From the NCBI RefSeq assembly GCF_038024035.1, contig NZ_CP150664.1:1984001-2048000 (forward strand): 64,000 bases of DNA, in the 5' to 3' direction. A program made the translations under genes and the position numbers. The notes below the pieces were generated by a model. That model was not told the DNA's origin. It made no database searches and saw only the letters and a list, made by a program, of their open reading frames with translations. Of the stretch, positions 51,275 through 59,367 are shown piece by piece; within the stretch, counting starts at the first letter, position 1; each line of letters opens with the position of its first letter. The stretch comes from Polaribacter pacificus. Its GTDB lineage: Bacteria > Bacteroidota > Bacteroidia > Flavobacteriales > Flavobacteriaceae.

Positions 51275-53941
51275 ATGCAATTGTTTTTAAAACATAGAAC
51301 TTTTCTTGCCTTTTGGTTTTTTATGAATGTCACTTTTTTGGGCTTTGGTCAGGAACTCCTAAAAGGTACCGTTGTAGACCAACAAAAACAAGCCCTTGCG
51401 TTTGCCAGCGTGGTGCTTAAAGATTCTCTTAGTTCAAAAATTATTGCTTATACCTATAGCAATGAACAAGGTCAGTTTCAGTTAAAGCTGCCCAATAAAA
51501 GACCTTTGATTTTGTCATTTTCTGTTCTTGGTTTTAAAACCCAAAATCTTCCTATAAAAGATAGAAATACCATCCCTAATTTAACCATAGTTTTAGAGGA
51601 GCAAAATTTTGAGCTCAAAGAAGTTATTGTGCATGCGGTGAAACCCATCGAAAGAAAAAAAGATACGGTTGTTTTTAATGTCGCTTCTTTTTTAAGAGGC
51701 AATGAGCAAGTCTTAGAAGATTTGCTAAAGAACATTCCAGGCCTACAGGTTTTAACTGATGGGACTATTAAAGTAGGAAATAAAGAGATTGAAAGCGTGT
51801 TGGTAGAGGGAGATGATCTTTTTGAAAAGGGGTATAAGATTTTAACCAAAAACATGCCTCCCAATCCAATAGACAAAGTAGAACTTATAGAGAGCTATTC
51901 TAAAAACAAGCTTTTAAAAGGCATAGAGGACAGCGATAAAATAGCCTTAAATTTAAGGCTAAAGGAAGAGGCCAAACGGGTGTGGTTTGGCAATGCACAC
52001 TTAGGTGTTTCTCTTGATTCAGAAAAGAGAACATCGGCTTTAGGAAACTTGATGAATTTTGGTAAAAAAAACAAATACTACTTTTTAACCAATCAAAATT
52101 CTATAGGGCATGATGCTACTGGAGACCTCTCTCAATTAATCAATCCGTATAGCGCAGACGAGGTTTCTGGCATTGGTGATAATCAAGAGGTAGAAACCTT
52201 TTTAGGCTTAGAAGCAAATTCGCCCAACTTTAAAGCGTCAAGAACCAACTTTAACAACAGCAAATTGGTCTCTTTAAACGCACTTTTTAGCCCGAGTAAA
52301 AATTTTAAGATTAAAACCTTGGGGTTTTTTAATTGGGATGATAGAAATTTTTATCAAAAGTCAATTGCAGCCTATAACCTGGGAACCACTCAGTTTACCA
52401 ACACAGAAAACTACAGTCTAGCTAAAAATTTTGTTTTGGGTTTTGGGAAACTTGATCTGAATTACCAACTTTCAAAAGTAAAGGCACTTGAACTTGTTAG
52501 CAAGTATTCTCAAAAAGATCAACAGCATTTGGGAGATCTAATTTTTAACACCCTAAGTACCCGAGAAGTTGTAAAAAGCAAACAGACTTTTGTTGATCAA
52601 AAGGTGCAGTACACCCATCAGCTAACAGCGCGAAAAGTGCTGTTAATTAAAGGAAGATATATCTATCAAACCAACCCAGAGCAGTATGCAATTGACCACT
52701 TTTTTTACCAAGAAGACTTTCCAAATAGCACTGTAAACAATGTGTCTCAAAAAGTAGATAACACCATGAAATATGGCGGTTTTGAAGCGCATTACTTACA
52801 CAGATCAACTGATGATAATTTGTTTCAAATCCAATTGGGCAATCAATATAGAGAGGATCAGTTGGTTTCTGGGTTCCAACTGTTTCAAGATCAACAACTC
52901 GTTTTAAGTCCAGAAGGCTATCAAAATAGACAAAAATACAGCATACATGATTTGTATTTTAAAAGCAATTATACCTTTAAATTGAATCGGTTTTCTATAA
53001 AAGGAAAACTACAAGTACATCAATATTTTAAAGAGTTAAACCAACAAAAAAGCCAGCCTTTTGTGCTAAACCCCAAATTGGGCTTGGCATACCAACCAAA
53101 CAATAATCACAAATTTGAAACTTCGTACGCATTTAAAAGCAGCAATGCCCAATTGCCAGAGTTATACGATGCCTATATTTTAACTGGGTTTCGATCTTTT
53201 TCTAGAGGGACTAGTCAAAACCAACTCTTAAATACCTCAAGCCTTATGTTTAATTATCAGTTTGGTAATTGGGGAGATAAATTTTTTGCCAACACCAATC
53301 TGCTATATACCAAAATGCACGATTATTACTCAAGCACAGCGCTCCTGAATCCAAGCTATGTAAAATCTACAAAAACCTTAATCAAAGACAAGAGTTTGTT
53401 AAGTATTAGCAGTCAAGTTGATCGCTATTTCAAGGCTATTTCTTCCAATCTAAAACTAAGCTTTGGCTATACGGATACCCAGTATATGAACCGAGTAAAT
53501 AGCAGCAACCTTAGGCAGGTGTCACTTAAAAACTTTAATTATGGGTTTGAACTGCGATCAGGATTTTTAGGAATCTTTAATTACCATATTGGGAGCTCAT
53601 GGAGTCGCAATCTCATTTATACAAGCTTTAAAGAATCTTATGCTAACAACAATATGTTTTTAGATTTTTTCTTTGCGGTAAACGACCAACTAACCATAGA
53701 CCTTCAGACGGAGCGCTATGCCTTTAAAAATGGAAACAAAACACAACATGAATATTACTTTGCAGATGTAAGCGCGCGTTATGAGTTAAAAAAACAAGGA
53801 TTGAGTTTTTCTTTAGTAGGAAAAAACCTTTTAAATACAGCTGAGTTTAAAGAGTTTTCTGTTAGTGATATTGGGAGCTTTACCAATGTGTACAGGTTGT
53901 TGCCAAGATATGTGCTTTTACAAGTAGGGTATCGGTTTTGA
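51275..53941 (+). CDS. Outer-membrane beta-barrel protein with carboxypeptidase-like and plug domains
   Basis: 888 residues. Signal (ends FGQ), then a carboxypeptidase-D-like regulatory domain (L-L-K-G-T-V-V-D-Q-Q-K-Q-A-L-A-F-A-S-V), then a short plug-like region (EDLLKNIPGLQVLTDGTIKVGN and VLVEGDDLF), then a barrel of about 650 residues ending YVLLQVGYRF. It is a TonB-receptor relative of the type often paired with GLPGLI genes; no clear TonB box is seen. The end of this gene (53896-53930) recurs at 55613-55647, on the other side of the subtilase gene. Confidence 0.88.
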   Translation: MQLFLKHRTFLAFWFFMNVTFLGFGQELLKGTVVDQQKQALAFASVVLKDSLSSKIIAYTYSNEQGQFQLKLPNKRPLILSFSVLGFKTQNLPIKDRNTIPNLTIVLEEQNFELKEVIVHAVKPIERKKDTVVFNVASFLRGNEQVLEDLLKNIPGLQVLTDGTIKVGNKEIESVLVEGDDLFEKGYKILTKNMPPNPIDKVELIESYSKNKLLKGIEDSDKIALNLRLKEEAKRVWFGNAHLGVSLDSEKRTSALGNLMNFGKKNKYYFLTNQNSIGHDATGDLSQLINPYSADEVSGIGDNQEVETFLGLEANSPNFKASRTNFNNSKLVSLNALFSPSKNFKIKTLGFFNWDDRNFYQKSIAAYNLGTTQFTNTENYSLAKNFVLGFGKLDLNYQLSKVKALELVSKYSQKDQQHLGDLIFNTLSTREVVKSKQTFVDQKVQYTHQLTARKVLLIKGRYIYQTNPEQYAIDHFFYQEDFPNSTVNNVSQKVDNTMKYGGFEAHYLHRSTDDNLFQIQLGNQYREDQLVSGFQLFQDQQLVLSPEGYQNRQKYSIHDLYFKSNYTFKLNRFSIKGKLQVHQYFKELNQQKSQPFVLNPKLGLAYQPNNNHKFETSYAFKSSNAQLPELYDAYILTGFRSFSRGTSQNQLLNTSSLMFNYQFGNWGDKFFANTNLLYTKMHDYYSSTALLNPSYVKSTKTLIKDKSLLSISSQVDRYFKAISSNLKLSFGYTDTQYMNRVNSSNLRQVSLKNFNYGFELRSGFLGIFNYHIGSSWSRNLIYTSFKESYANNNMFLDFFFAVNDQLTIDLQTERYAFKNGNKTQHEYYFADVSARYELKKQGLSFSLVGKNLLNTAEFKEFSVSDIGSFTNVYRLLPRYVLLQVGYRF

Positions 53942-53948
53942 TGAAAAC

Positions 53949-55586
53949 TTAATTTTTAGAAATACTGTCTGCCATGATTAGTGCATTGTAGGCGTTTACA
54001 ATTCCTCCAGATTTTGACAAGCTTGAAAAAGGAGCTAAGGTTTTCTCTTTACCAACTTTAATTTCTACATCGATATTGTATTTAACACTTGAGTTTATGA
54101 TGATGTCTTTAATTTGAGAAACTGTTAAATCTGGATAATATGAATAAACTAAAGCAGCAACACCAGCTACAGTTGCAGAAGAAAGTGATGTGCCAGAATC
54201 ATATTTATACTTGTTATTAGGAAATGCTACGTATAAATTTTCTCCGGGAGCAAAAACATCTACATGTTTATTGCCATAATTAGAGTATGAAGAAACAAAG
54301 TTTTTAGTTAATTTTTGTGAAGTGCTTCCAATTTTTAAAAAATTATTTGATATTTCTTTATTGTCAAAGTAATCCGTTGGGTATACTGTTTCACTATTAT
54401 TTAAATTTATATACGAGTTTCCTGAAGAAGTGACAATAAGGACATTGTGATTTTCTGCGTATTTAAAAGCATCTTCTAGCCAATTTTCATGTAACGATAA
54501 GCTCTTGCTAAAACTCATGTTAATTATGCTAGCTCCATTGTCAACCGCATATCTAATTGCCAATGCCAAATCTTTGTCTGTAACCTCTCCATTGGTAAAA
54601 ATAGGAATAGGCATAATTTTAACATTGTCTAATTTAAAGCTCGTAATTACACTTGATACTTCTGTTGCATGGACAAATAAACCTAAATAATCATCTACAA
54701 TATTATTCCCATAGTTTGTTTCATTAATATCTTCTAAATCATCACCAATTAATTCTCTTTCATTATATGATAAGTTCAACAGCTTATCAATTCTTTCTTG
54801 AGCTTTTAACTTTCCTAATTCCATGCTCTTTTGACTGTATTTAGGCTTCATGAAATTTGTGTAAATTAAAGTATACCTATGTAATTCTTTATCATCTGGA
54901 TAGATTTTTTTTAAACTGTCTAGATCTTTTTTGGTATACTGGTTATTTGGAAAATATTTTAATAAGCCTTTTTCAAGATCTGCTCTATATTTTAAAAGAT
55001 TATTTGCATATTTTAATTGTGATTCAGTATATTTCATCCTTTTATCATACGCCTTTTTTGCTCTAGTGTATAAATTAAACAATAGCGAATCTTTAGAAGT
55101 GATATCTACTTCTTTTTTATCCTTAAATAAGTGATCGTACTTTTTTAATATTCTAGTATACTCATAACTAGTGTAATTAGTATTTTCTCCTTTTTGGTTC
55201 CCTAAAAAATTCCAACCATGTACATCATCGATATAGCCATTTTGGTCATCATCAATTCCATTATTTGGAATTTCTTTCGGATTTTTCCAGATATAGTCTT
55301 TTAAACTTTCGTGATTGATGTCAATTTTAGAATCCAATATTGCGACAATGACTTCTTTCCCTTTTTTACCAGTTAACAAACTGTCTTTAGCTCTTTGTAG
55401 ACTAATTCCAGGAATAGAGTCAATTTCAATATCTTTTAGGTGCCAATTTTGTGTTTCAAATTCAGTAAGCTCTAGCTTTTTCTCTTTCACAAACGTTTGA
55501 TCAGAAATAGGAGTGTAAGCTTTTTCTTTTTTGCAGCTAGTAATTAATACTATAAAAAACGCAAAGAACAATTTGTTTTTTTTCAT
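53949..55586 (-). CDS. Subtilase (S8) family serine peptidase lipoprotein
   Basis: 545 residues. Lipobox I-T-S-C (Cys18), so membrane-anchored. Triad: Asp85 in AILDSKIDINHE, His306 in FVHATEV (normally HGTHV), Ser467 in DSGTSLSS; oxyanion Asn390 in TSSGNS. About 200 residues, lysine-rich and helical, are inserted between Asp and His; a DDDQNGYIDDVHGWNF segment before the insert is a calcium-site-like motif of Bacteroidota subtilases. Probably an active periplasmic or surface protease. The gene is opposite to its neighbours and is bracketed by two copies of the 3' end of the barrel gene. Confidence 0.87.
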   Translation of the reverse strand: MKKNKLFFAFFIVLITSCKKEKAYTPISDQTFVKEKKLELTEFETQNWHLKDIEIDSIPGISLQRAKDSLLTGKKGKEVIVAILDSKIDINHESLKDYIWKNPKEIPNNGIDDDQNGYIDDVHGWNFLGNQKGENTNYTSYEYTRILKKYDHLFKDKKEVDITSKDSLLFNLYTRAKKAYDKRMKYTESQLKYANNLLKYRADLEKGLLKYFPNNQYTKKDLDSLKKIYPDDKELHRYTLIYTNFMKPKYSQKSMELGKLKAQERIDKLLNLSYNERELIGDDLEDINETNYGNNIVDDYLGLFVHATEVSSVITSFKLDNVKIMPIPIFTNGEVTDKDLALAIRYAVDNGASIINMSFSKSLSLHENWLEDAFKYAENHNVLIVTSSGNSYINLNNSETVYPTDYFDNKEISNNFLKIGSTSQKLTKNFVSSYSNYGNKHVDVFAPGENLYVAFPNNKYKYDSGTSLSSATVAGVAALVYSYYPDLTVSQIKDIIINSSVKYNIDVEIKVGKEKTLAPFSSLSKSGGIVNAYNALIMADSISKN

Positions 55587-55589
55587 TGA

Positions 55590-55655
55590 ATGAGTTTTAC
55601 AAAGGCTGATAAGTTGTTGCTAAGATATGTTTTTTTACAAGTAAGGTGTTGTTTT
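55590..55655 (+). pseudogene. Remnant of the 3' end of an outer-membrane barrel gene
   Basis: Bases 55613-55647 match 53896-53930, the end of the barrel gene, at 31 of 35 positions. Translated in the same frame the remnant gives SFTKADKLLLRYVFLQV against SFTNVYRLLPRYVLLQV in the intact protein; after that the terminal stop is lost by a one-base deletion. It begins directly behind the subtilase start. Confidence 0.7.
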
Positions 55656-55701
55656 AAGCGTTAAAAGGCTAGAAATATGAAGCTTATTAATCTTCTTAGT
55701 G

Positions 55702-55746
55702 AATCGAGCCAAAAATTCTTACAAAAAAAACTAGGCTCGATTTTTG
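55702..55746 (+). promoter_or_regulatory. Stem-loop with T-run ahead of the first TlpA gene
   Basis: AATCGAGCC (55702-55710) and GGCTCGATT (55734-55742), perfect 9-bp arms, 23-nt loop, T-run, 24 nt before the TlpA ATG. It may be a terminator for an old upstream transcript or an attenuator for the peptide locus. Confidence 0.5.
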
Positions 55747-55769
55747 ATTGATTTTTAAAAAGCATAAAA

Positions 55770-57176
55770 ATGAAAAAGAAGTTTTTTAAATTAAAATGCG
55801 GTTTTTATAGCCTATTGTTTCTGGTCTTTTTTTCTTTGAATTCTTGTAATAATAAAAATAAAAAAACGAAGTCAATAGATATGACTTCTAAAGAAATTAA
55901 AGCAAAATCAAAAACAGATTCGCTTACAATCTCTGTGAAATTAAAGTTTAAAGAATCTGTAATACTAAATTACGATAATGAGTATTTTGAAAACAACACT
56001 CTTAAATTCACAAATAACATTAACAGAGACACCATAGTTACTCGTAAAATACTTAGGCTATACAATTCTCAAGTTTTTAATTATGGACACATACAAAATC
56101 TAACCACAGGTTTTAAAAGAACCAGTCAAAATATTTTGATTGATAAAAGCATCAAAAAAATTAATTTTGAATTAAGAAACAACCAGTTATTCCCTTTAAA
56201 AACAAACAATGATGTTTTAGTTTCTGAGTTAATTAATGATTACAACCTCTTATATAGTAAAATATATAAATCTAAAGGATCTTTTAAATTAGAAATAAAA
56301 AATGAGCTAGATAGTCTACATAAAAAATACCAAAAAAAATATCAAAGCACAAACAAATTATTACATATTCAATTGAATGATTTTAATTATATGATTTTAT
56401 TAGAGCATTTATTTCCAAAAAATAAAGCAGTTGATTTATTTATTCAAAAAGTAAATTTTGATGTTATATGCGGCTCATTTACTGGTTTAGGATATCAATT
56501 TGTAAAACATAGAATTAATAGTTTAAATTATAAAAAATTGAACTCAAATAATTATTCAGATTTTTATCTAAAATATATAGCTTTAAGTATTTATAAATTT
56601 TTAAAACATAAAGATAATAAAGGAGACCAAAACTTTCATGAATCAAGAGATTGGCTAAAAACAACCGAATTTTATAAAAAAGACTCTGTCTATATCAAAA
56701 AACAGATACAACCTTTAAATAATAATTTGTTTAAAGAAAAAATTAAAAATCTTAGTTTAGCTGATGTAGATCTAAAAGAAAGCTCCCTTTCAAAAATCAT
56801 ACAGAAACATCCTTCTCCCTACTATCTTATTGATTTTTGGGCTACCTGGTGTGCTCCTTGTATTAGCGGCATTAAAGAAATGAAAAAAATGGATTTTCCA
56901 AAAAATGTAAAAATACTTAGTTTAAGTGTTGATAAAGAAGAGGTAAAAGAGAAATGGCAATTAAAAACAAAAGAGTTGAAACAAAAAATTACCTACCTAA
57001 TTGATAATAGGATAGAAGAAAACAAAGAGTTCTTAAAGTTCATAGAACTAAATTCCATACCAAGATATATTCTAATCGATAAAAACATGAATTTAATAGA
57101 TCAATCGTTTTTGCCCTCTCATGATCCTCAATTTTTACCAAAATTAAGGGATGTAAGAAATGCTAAGTTTTGGTAA
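55770..57176 (+). CDS. TlpA-like thioredoxin lipoprotein, cassette 1
   Basis: 468 residues. Signal with lipobox L-N-S-C (about Cys26). An N-terminal region of about 290 residues has no motif I know: beta-rich at first (SLTISVKLKFKESVILNY), then lysine-rich helices. From DWLKTTEFYKKDSVYIKKQI on, it is nearly identical to the paralogue at 57604-59010. The C-terminal ~130 residues are a TlpA/AhpC-TSA thioredoxin domain: YYLIDFWATWCAPCISGIKEM (CxxC), cis-Pro in NSIPRYILIDK. Periplasm-facing oxidoreductase, 87 nt upstream of a double-glycine-leader peptide gene, which suggests it forms or isomerises that peptide's disulfides. Confidence 0.85.
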   Translation: MKKKFFKLKCGFYSLLFLVFFSLNSCNNKNKKTKSIDMTSKEIKAKSKTDSLTISVKLKFKESVILNYDNEYFENNTLKFTNNINRDTIVTRKILRLYNSQVFNYGHIQNLTTGFKRTSQNILIDKSIKKINFELRNNQLFPLKTNNDVLVSELINDYNLLYSKIYKSKGSFKLEIKNELDSLHKKYQKKYQSTNKLLHIQLNDFNYMILLEHLFPKNKAVDLFIQKVNFDVICGSFTGLGYQFVKHRINSLNYKKLNSNNYSDFYLKYIALSIYKFLKHKDNKGDQNFHESRDWLKTTEFYKKDSVYIKKQIQPLNNNLFKEKIKNLSLADVDLKESSLSKIIQKHPSPYYLIDFWATWCAPCISGIKEMKKMDFPKNVKILSLSVDKEEVKEKWQLKTKELKQKITYLIDNRIEENKEFLKFIELNSIPRYILIDKNMNLIDQSFLPSHDPQFLPKLRDVRNAKFW

Positions 57177-57209
57177 ATTGAAAAAAAGGAATACTAGAAA
57201 TATAATTAA

Positions 57210-57235
57210 CCTTGAGTGTCTTTAAACGATCAAGG
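57210..57235 (+). promoter_or_regulatory. Stem-loop upstream of peptide 1
   Basis: CCTTGA (57210-57215) and TCAAGG (57230-57235), 29 nt before the peptide ATG. The same element precedes peptide 2 with a C-to-T change that keeps pairing as G-T. No T-run follows, so it is more likely a leader or processing element than a terminator. Confidence 0.45.
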
Positions 57236-57263
57236 CATTTTATAAATCATAAATATTTTTATT

Positions 57264-57512
57264 ATGAAAAAACAAATTTTAAATTTAGGAAAAGCTTTAA
57301 GTAAAGCGGAACAAAGAAATGTGTTTGGTGGGTATCTACAAGAGTGTACTTTCACTTACCTAAGCACATATACTGGGCAGTGGGAGACTGTAACATCTGG
57401 TGGGTACGCAGATGGACAAGCTGGCTCTGATCAAGCAAATGAAGATTGTGTAGGCATGATTTCAAATATGGATGCTACAAGATGTTTTTATGATTGTGAA
57501 TGGGATGATTAA
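57264..57512 (+). CDS. Double-glycine-leader peptide precursor 1
   Basis: 82 residues. The 23-residue leader begins MKKQILNLGKALSKAEQ and ends V-F-G-G, with the typical LxKxEQ-type spacing before the double glycine; its sequence is identical to that of precursor 2. It resembles the GG-leader natural product precursors of Bacteroidota. The 59-residue core begins Y-L-Q-E-C and is acidic, with cysteines at core positions 5, 39, 51 and 55 and a Gly/Asp-rich middle. Leader cleavage after GG by a C39 peptidase is expected from the family. A strong terminator follows. No exporter gene is near. Confidence 0.85.
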   Translation: MKKQILNLGKALSKAEQRNVFGGYLQECTFTYLSTYTGQWETVTSGGYADGQAGSDQANEDCVGMISNMDATRCFYDCEWDD

Positions 57513-57522
57513 CTATTAAAGA

Positions 57523-57560
57523 AAGCAGCAAACTTGAAAAGTTTGCTGCTTTTATTATTT
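57523..57560 (+). terminator. Terminator after peptide 1
   Basis: AAAGCAGCAAACTT (57523-57536), loop GAA, AAGTTTGCTGCTTT (57540-57553), then an AT-rich tail: a 14-bp perfect stem. Confidence 0.9.
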
Positions 57561-57603
57561 TAAATTAGAATAAACATATTCATCTAATACTAAAACTAAA
57601 GAA

Positions 57604-59010
57604 ATGGGATTAACAATTAACTATTACTTTTTTAAAATCAAAAAGTTACTATCTCTTTTGATACTTATTTTTATTTTATATAGCTGTGAGTCAAAGAATT
57701 TTGAAAAAGAAAGAGATAATCGGGTTTATATTCAAAAGGATAATTTAGATTCACTTACAATTTCGGTAAAATTAAAAACGGAGGAGTCGGTATTTTTGAA
57801 TTTTACCAATAAAAATTTTGATAATGAAGTATTAAAGTTTGTTAACTCCTCTAAAAAAGATACAATTGTTTCAAGAACGATACCAGTTGTGCATAGTCTT
57901 AAGCTATATAAGTATGGTTTCATGAAAAGACAAGAAGGGGGGTTACAAATGATTAGTCAAAATTTTTTAATTCACGATAAGATAAAAAAAATAGACTTTG
58001 AATTAAAAAATAATCAACTATATCCAATTGAAAATGACGCCGTTTTAGTAACCGATATTTTAGAAGATTACAAATCTATTTTTTATAAAATAATTGCCTT
58101 AAAAAACAATTCTAAGATAAAAATCAAGAAAGAGTTAGACAGTCTCTATACCTATTACCAAGAAAAGTATCAAATCGAAAATAGATTGTTCAATCTTCAG
58201 TTAAACGATATTCAATATATGAGGATGTTTGAGAGTTTGTACCCTAAAAATAAAACTGTTGATGCGTATGTAAAGGAAATTAATTTGGATCTTGTTGGAA
58301 GTCTTTTTATAGACTCAGGTTTAGGTAATGTTTATATAAAAAATCGAGTTTCTGAATTGGATTACCCAAACATAAATTCACTTGACTATTCTGATGATTA
58401 TAAGAAGTTTTTAGCAGCGAACACATACAAGTTCTTAATAATGGGAGAAAATAAAGGGAAACCGCAATTTAAAACCGCAATAGATTGGCTAAAAACAACC
58501 GAATTTTATAAAAAAGACTCTGTCTATATCAAAAAACAGATACAACATTTAAGTAATGATTTGTTTAAAGAAAAAATTAAAAACCTTCGTTTAAGTAGTG
58601 TTGCTCTTAAAGAAAGCTCTCTTTCAAAAATCATACAGAAACATCCTTCTCCCTACTATCTTATTGATTTTTGGGCTACCTGGTGTGCTCCTTGTATTAG
58701 TGGTATTAAAGAAATGAAAAAAATGAATTTTCCAAAAAATGTAAAAGTACTTAGCTTAAGTGTTGATAAAGAAGCGGTAAAAGAGAAATGGCAATTAAAA
58801 ACAAAAGAGTTAGCTCAGAAAATTACGTATTTGATTGATGAAAAAGCTATGGAAAATAAAGAGTTCTTGAAGTTCATAGAACTAAATTCCATACCAAGAT
58901 ACATTCTAATCGATAAAAACATGAATTTAATAGATCAATCGTTTTTGCCCCCTCATGATCCTCAATTTTTACCAAAATTAAAGGATGTAAGAAATGCTAA
59001 GTTTTGGTAA
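57604..59010 (+). CDS. TlpA-like thioredoxin lipoprotein, cassette 2
   Basis: 468 residues, same length and layout as cassette 1. Signal with lipobox L-Y-S-C (about Cys28). The N-terminal ~290 residues are clearly homologous to cassette 1 but much diverged (SLTISVKLKTEESVFLNF and KKELDSLYTYYQEKYQ align); from DWLKTTEFYKKD the two proteins differ by few residues. Thioredoxin domain with WATWCAPC and cis-Pro as in cassette 1. It lies 85 nt upstream of peptide 2. The terminator after peptide 1 implies its own promoter or read-through; no clear TAnnTTTG was seen. Confidence 0.85.
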   Translation: MGLTINYYFFKIKKLLSLLILIFILYSCESKNFEKERDNRVYIQKDNLDSLTISVKLKTEESVFLNFTNKNFDNEVLKFVNSSKKDTIVSRTIPVVHSLKLYKYGFMKRQEGGLQMISQNFLIHDKIKKIDFELKNNQLYPIENDAVLVTDILEDYKSIFYKIIALKNNSKIKIKKELDSLYTYYQEKYQIENRLFNLQLNDIQYMRMFESLYPKNKTVDAYVKEINLDLVGSLFIDSGLGNVYIKNRVSELDYPNINSLDYSDDYKKFLAANTYKFLIMGENKGKPQFKTAIDWLKTTEFYKKDSVYIKKQIQHLSNDLFKEKIKNLRLSSVALKESSLSKIIQKHPSPYYLIDFWATWCAPCISGIKEMKKMNFPKNVKVLSLSVDKEAVKEKWQLKTKELAQKITYLIDEKAMENKEFLKFIELNSIPRYILIDKNMNLIDQSFLPPHDPQFLPKLKDVRNAKFW

Positions 59011-59164
59011 ATTGAAAAAAAGGAATACTAGAAATATAATTAACCTTGAGTGTCTTAAAACGATTAAGGCATACTATAAATCATAAATATATATTATGAA
59101 AAAACAAATTTTAAATTTAGGAAAGGCTTTAAGTAAAGCGGAGCAAAGAAATGTATTTGGAGGT
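58483..59164 (+). repeat. Second copy of a ~680-bp near-identical direct repeat
   Basis: 58483-59164 repeats 56649-57332: the 3' third of the TlpA gene, the intergenic stem-loop and the peptide leader codons. Both edges are sharp: sequence diverges before D-W-L-K-T-T and after the G-G codons. Exact identity was not computed. Confidence 0.85.
59044..59069 (+). promoter_or_regulatory. Stem-loop upstream of peptide 2
   Basis: CCTTGA (59044-59049) and TTAAGG (59064-59069); copy of the element at 57210-57235 with pairing kept by a G-T pair. Confidence 0.4.
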
Positions 59165-59290
59165 TCTGAAGAACACCCATGTAGCGGAAACTATCACATG
59201 TTTCCAGTTTGTCTTTGTTTCAGATCTAAGTCAGAGAATTGTGCATCAGGTGTATGTAATGGTACAGGCACTTTTGGCTTTTGTGCTTAA
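59096..59290 (+). CDS. Double-glycine-leader peptide precursor 2
   Basis: 64 residues. The same 23-residue leader as precursor 1, ending V-F-G-G, then a 41-residue core starting S-E-E-H-P-C with six cysteines at core positions 6, 16, 18, 26, 31 and 40, enough for three disulfides, and a Gly-rich end (GTGTFGFCA). The core has no similarity to core 1 that I can see. It is preceded by a TlpA-like lipoprotein gene and followed 77 nt later by another. Probably a secreted disulfide-stabilised peptide; bacteriocin, toxin or signal roles are all possible. Confidence 0.87.
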   Translation: MKKQILNLGKALSKAEQRNVFGGSEEHPCSGNYHMFPVCLCFRSKSENCASGVCNGTGTFGFCA

Positions 59291-59307
59291 AAAACCTATA
59301 TTAATAA

Positions 59308-59339
59308 AGGTATCAGGGATAAATTTATCTCTGTCACCT
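59308..59339 (+). promoter_or_regulatory. Imperfect hairpin between peptide 2 and the third TlpA gene
   Basis: AGGTATCAGGGATAAA pairs with TTTATCTCTGTCACCT over 16 positions with two mismatches. No T-run follows; it may be an RNA-processing or weak termination site. Confidence 0.35.
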
Positions 59340-59367
59340 AATTTTAGAATAAAAAAACATTAAAATA

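Noticed and set aside
59151..59363. 70-codon frame overlapping peptide precursor 2
   Set aside because: Out of frame with the GG-leader gene, without a leader or signal; a shadow of the real gene.
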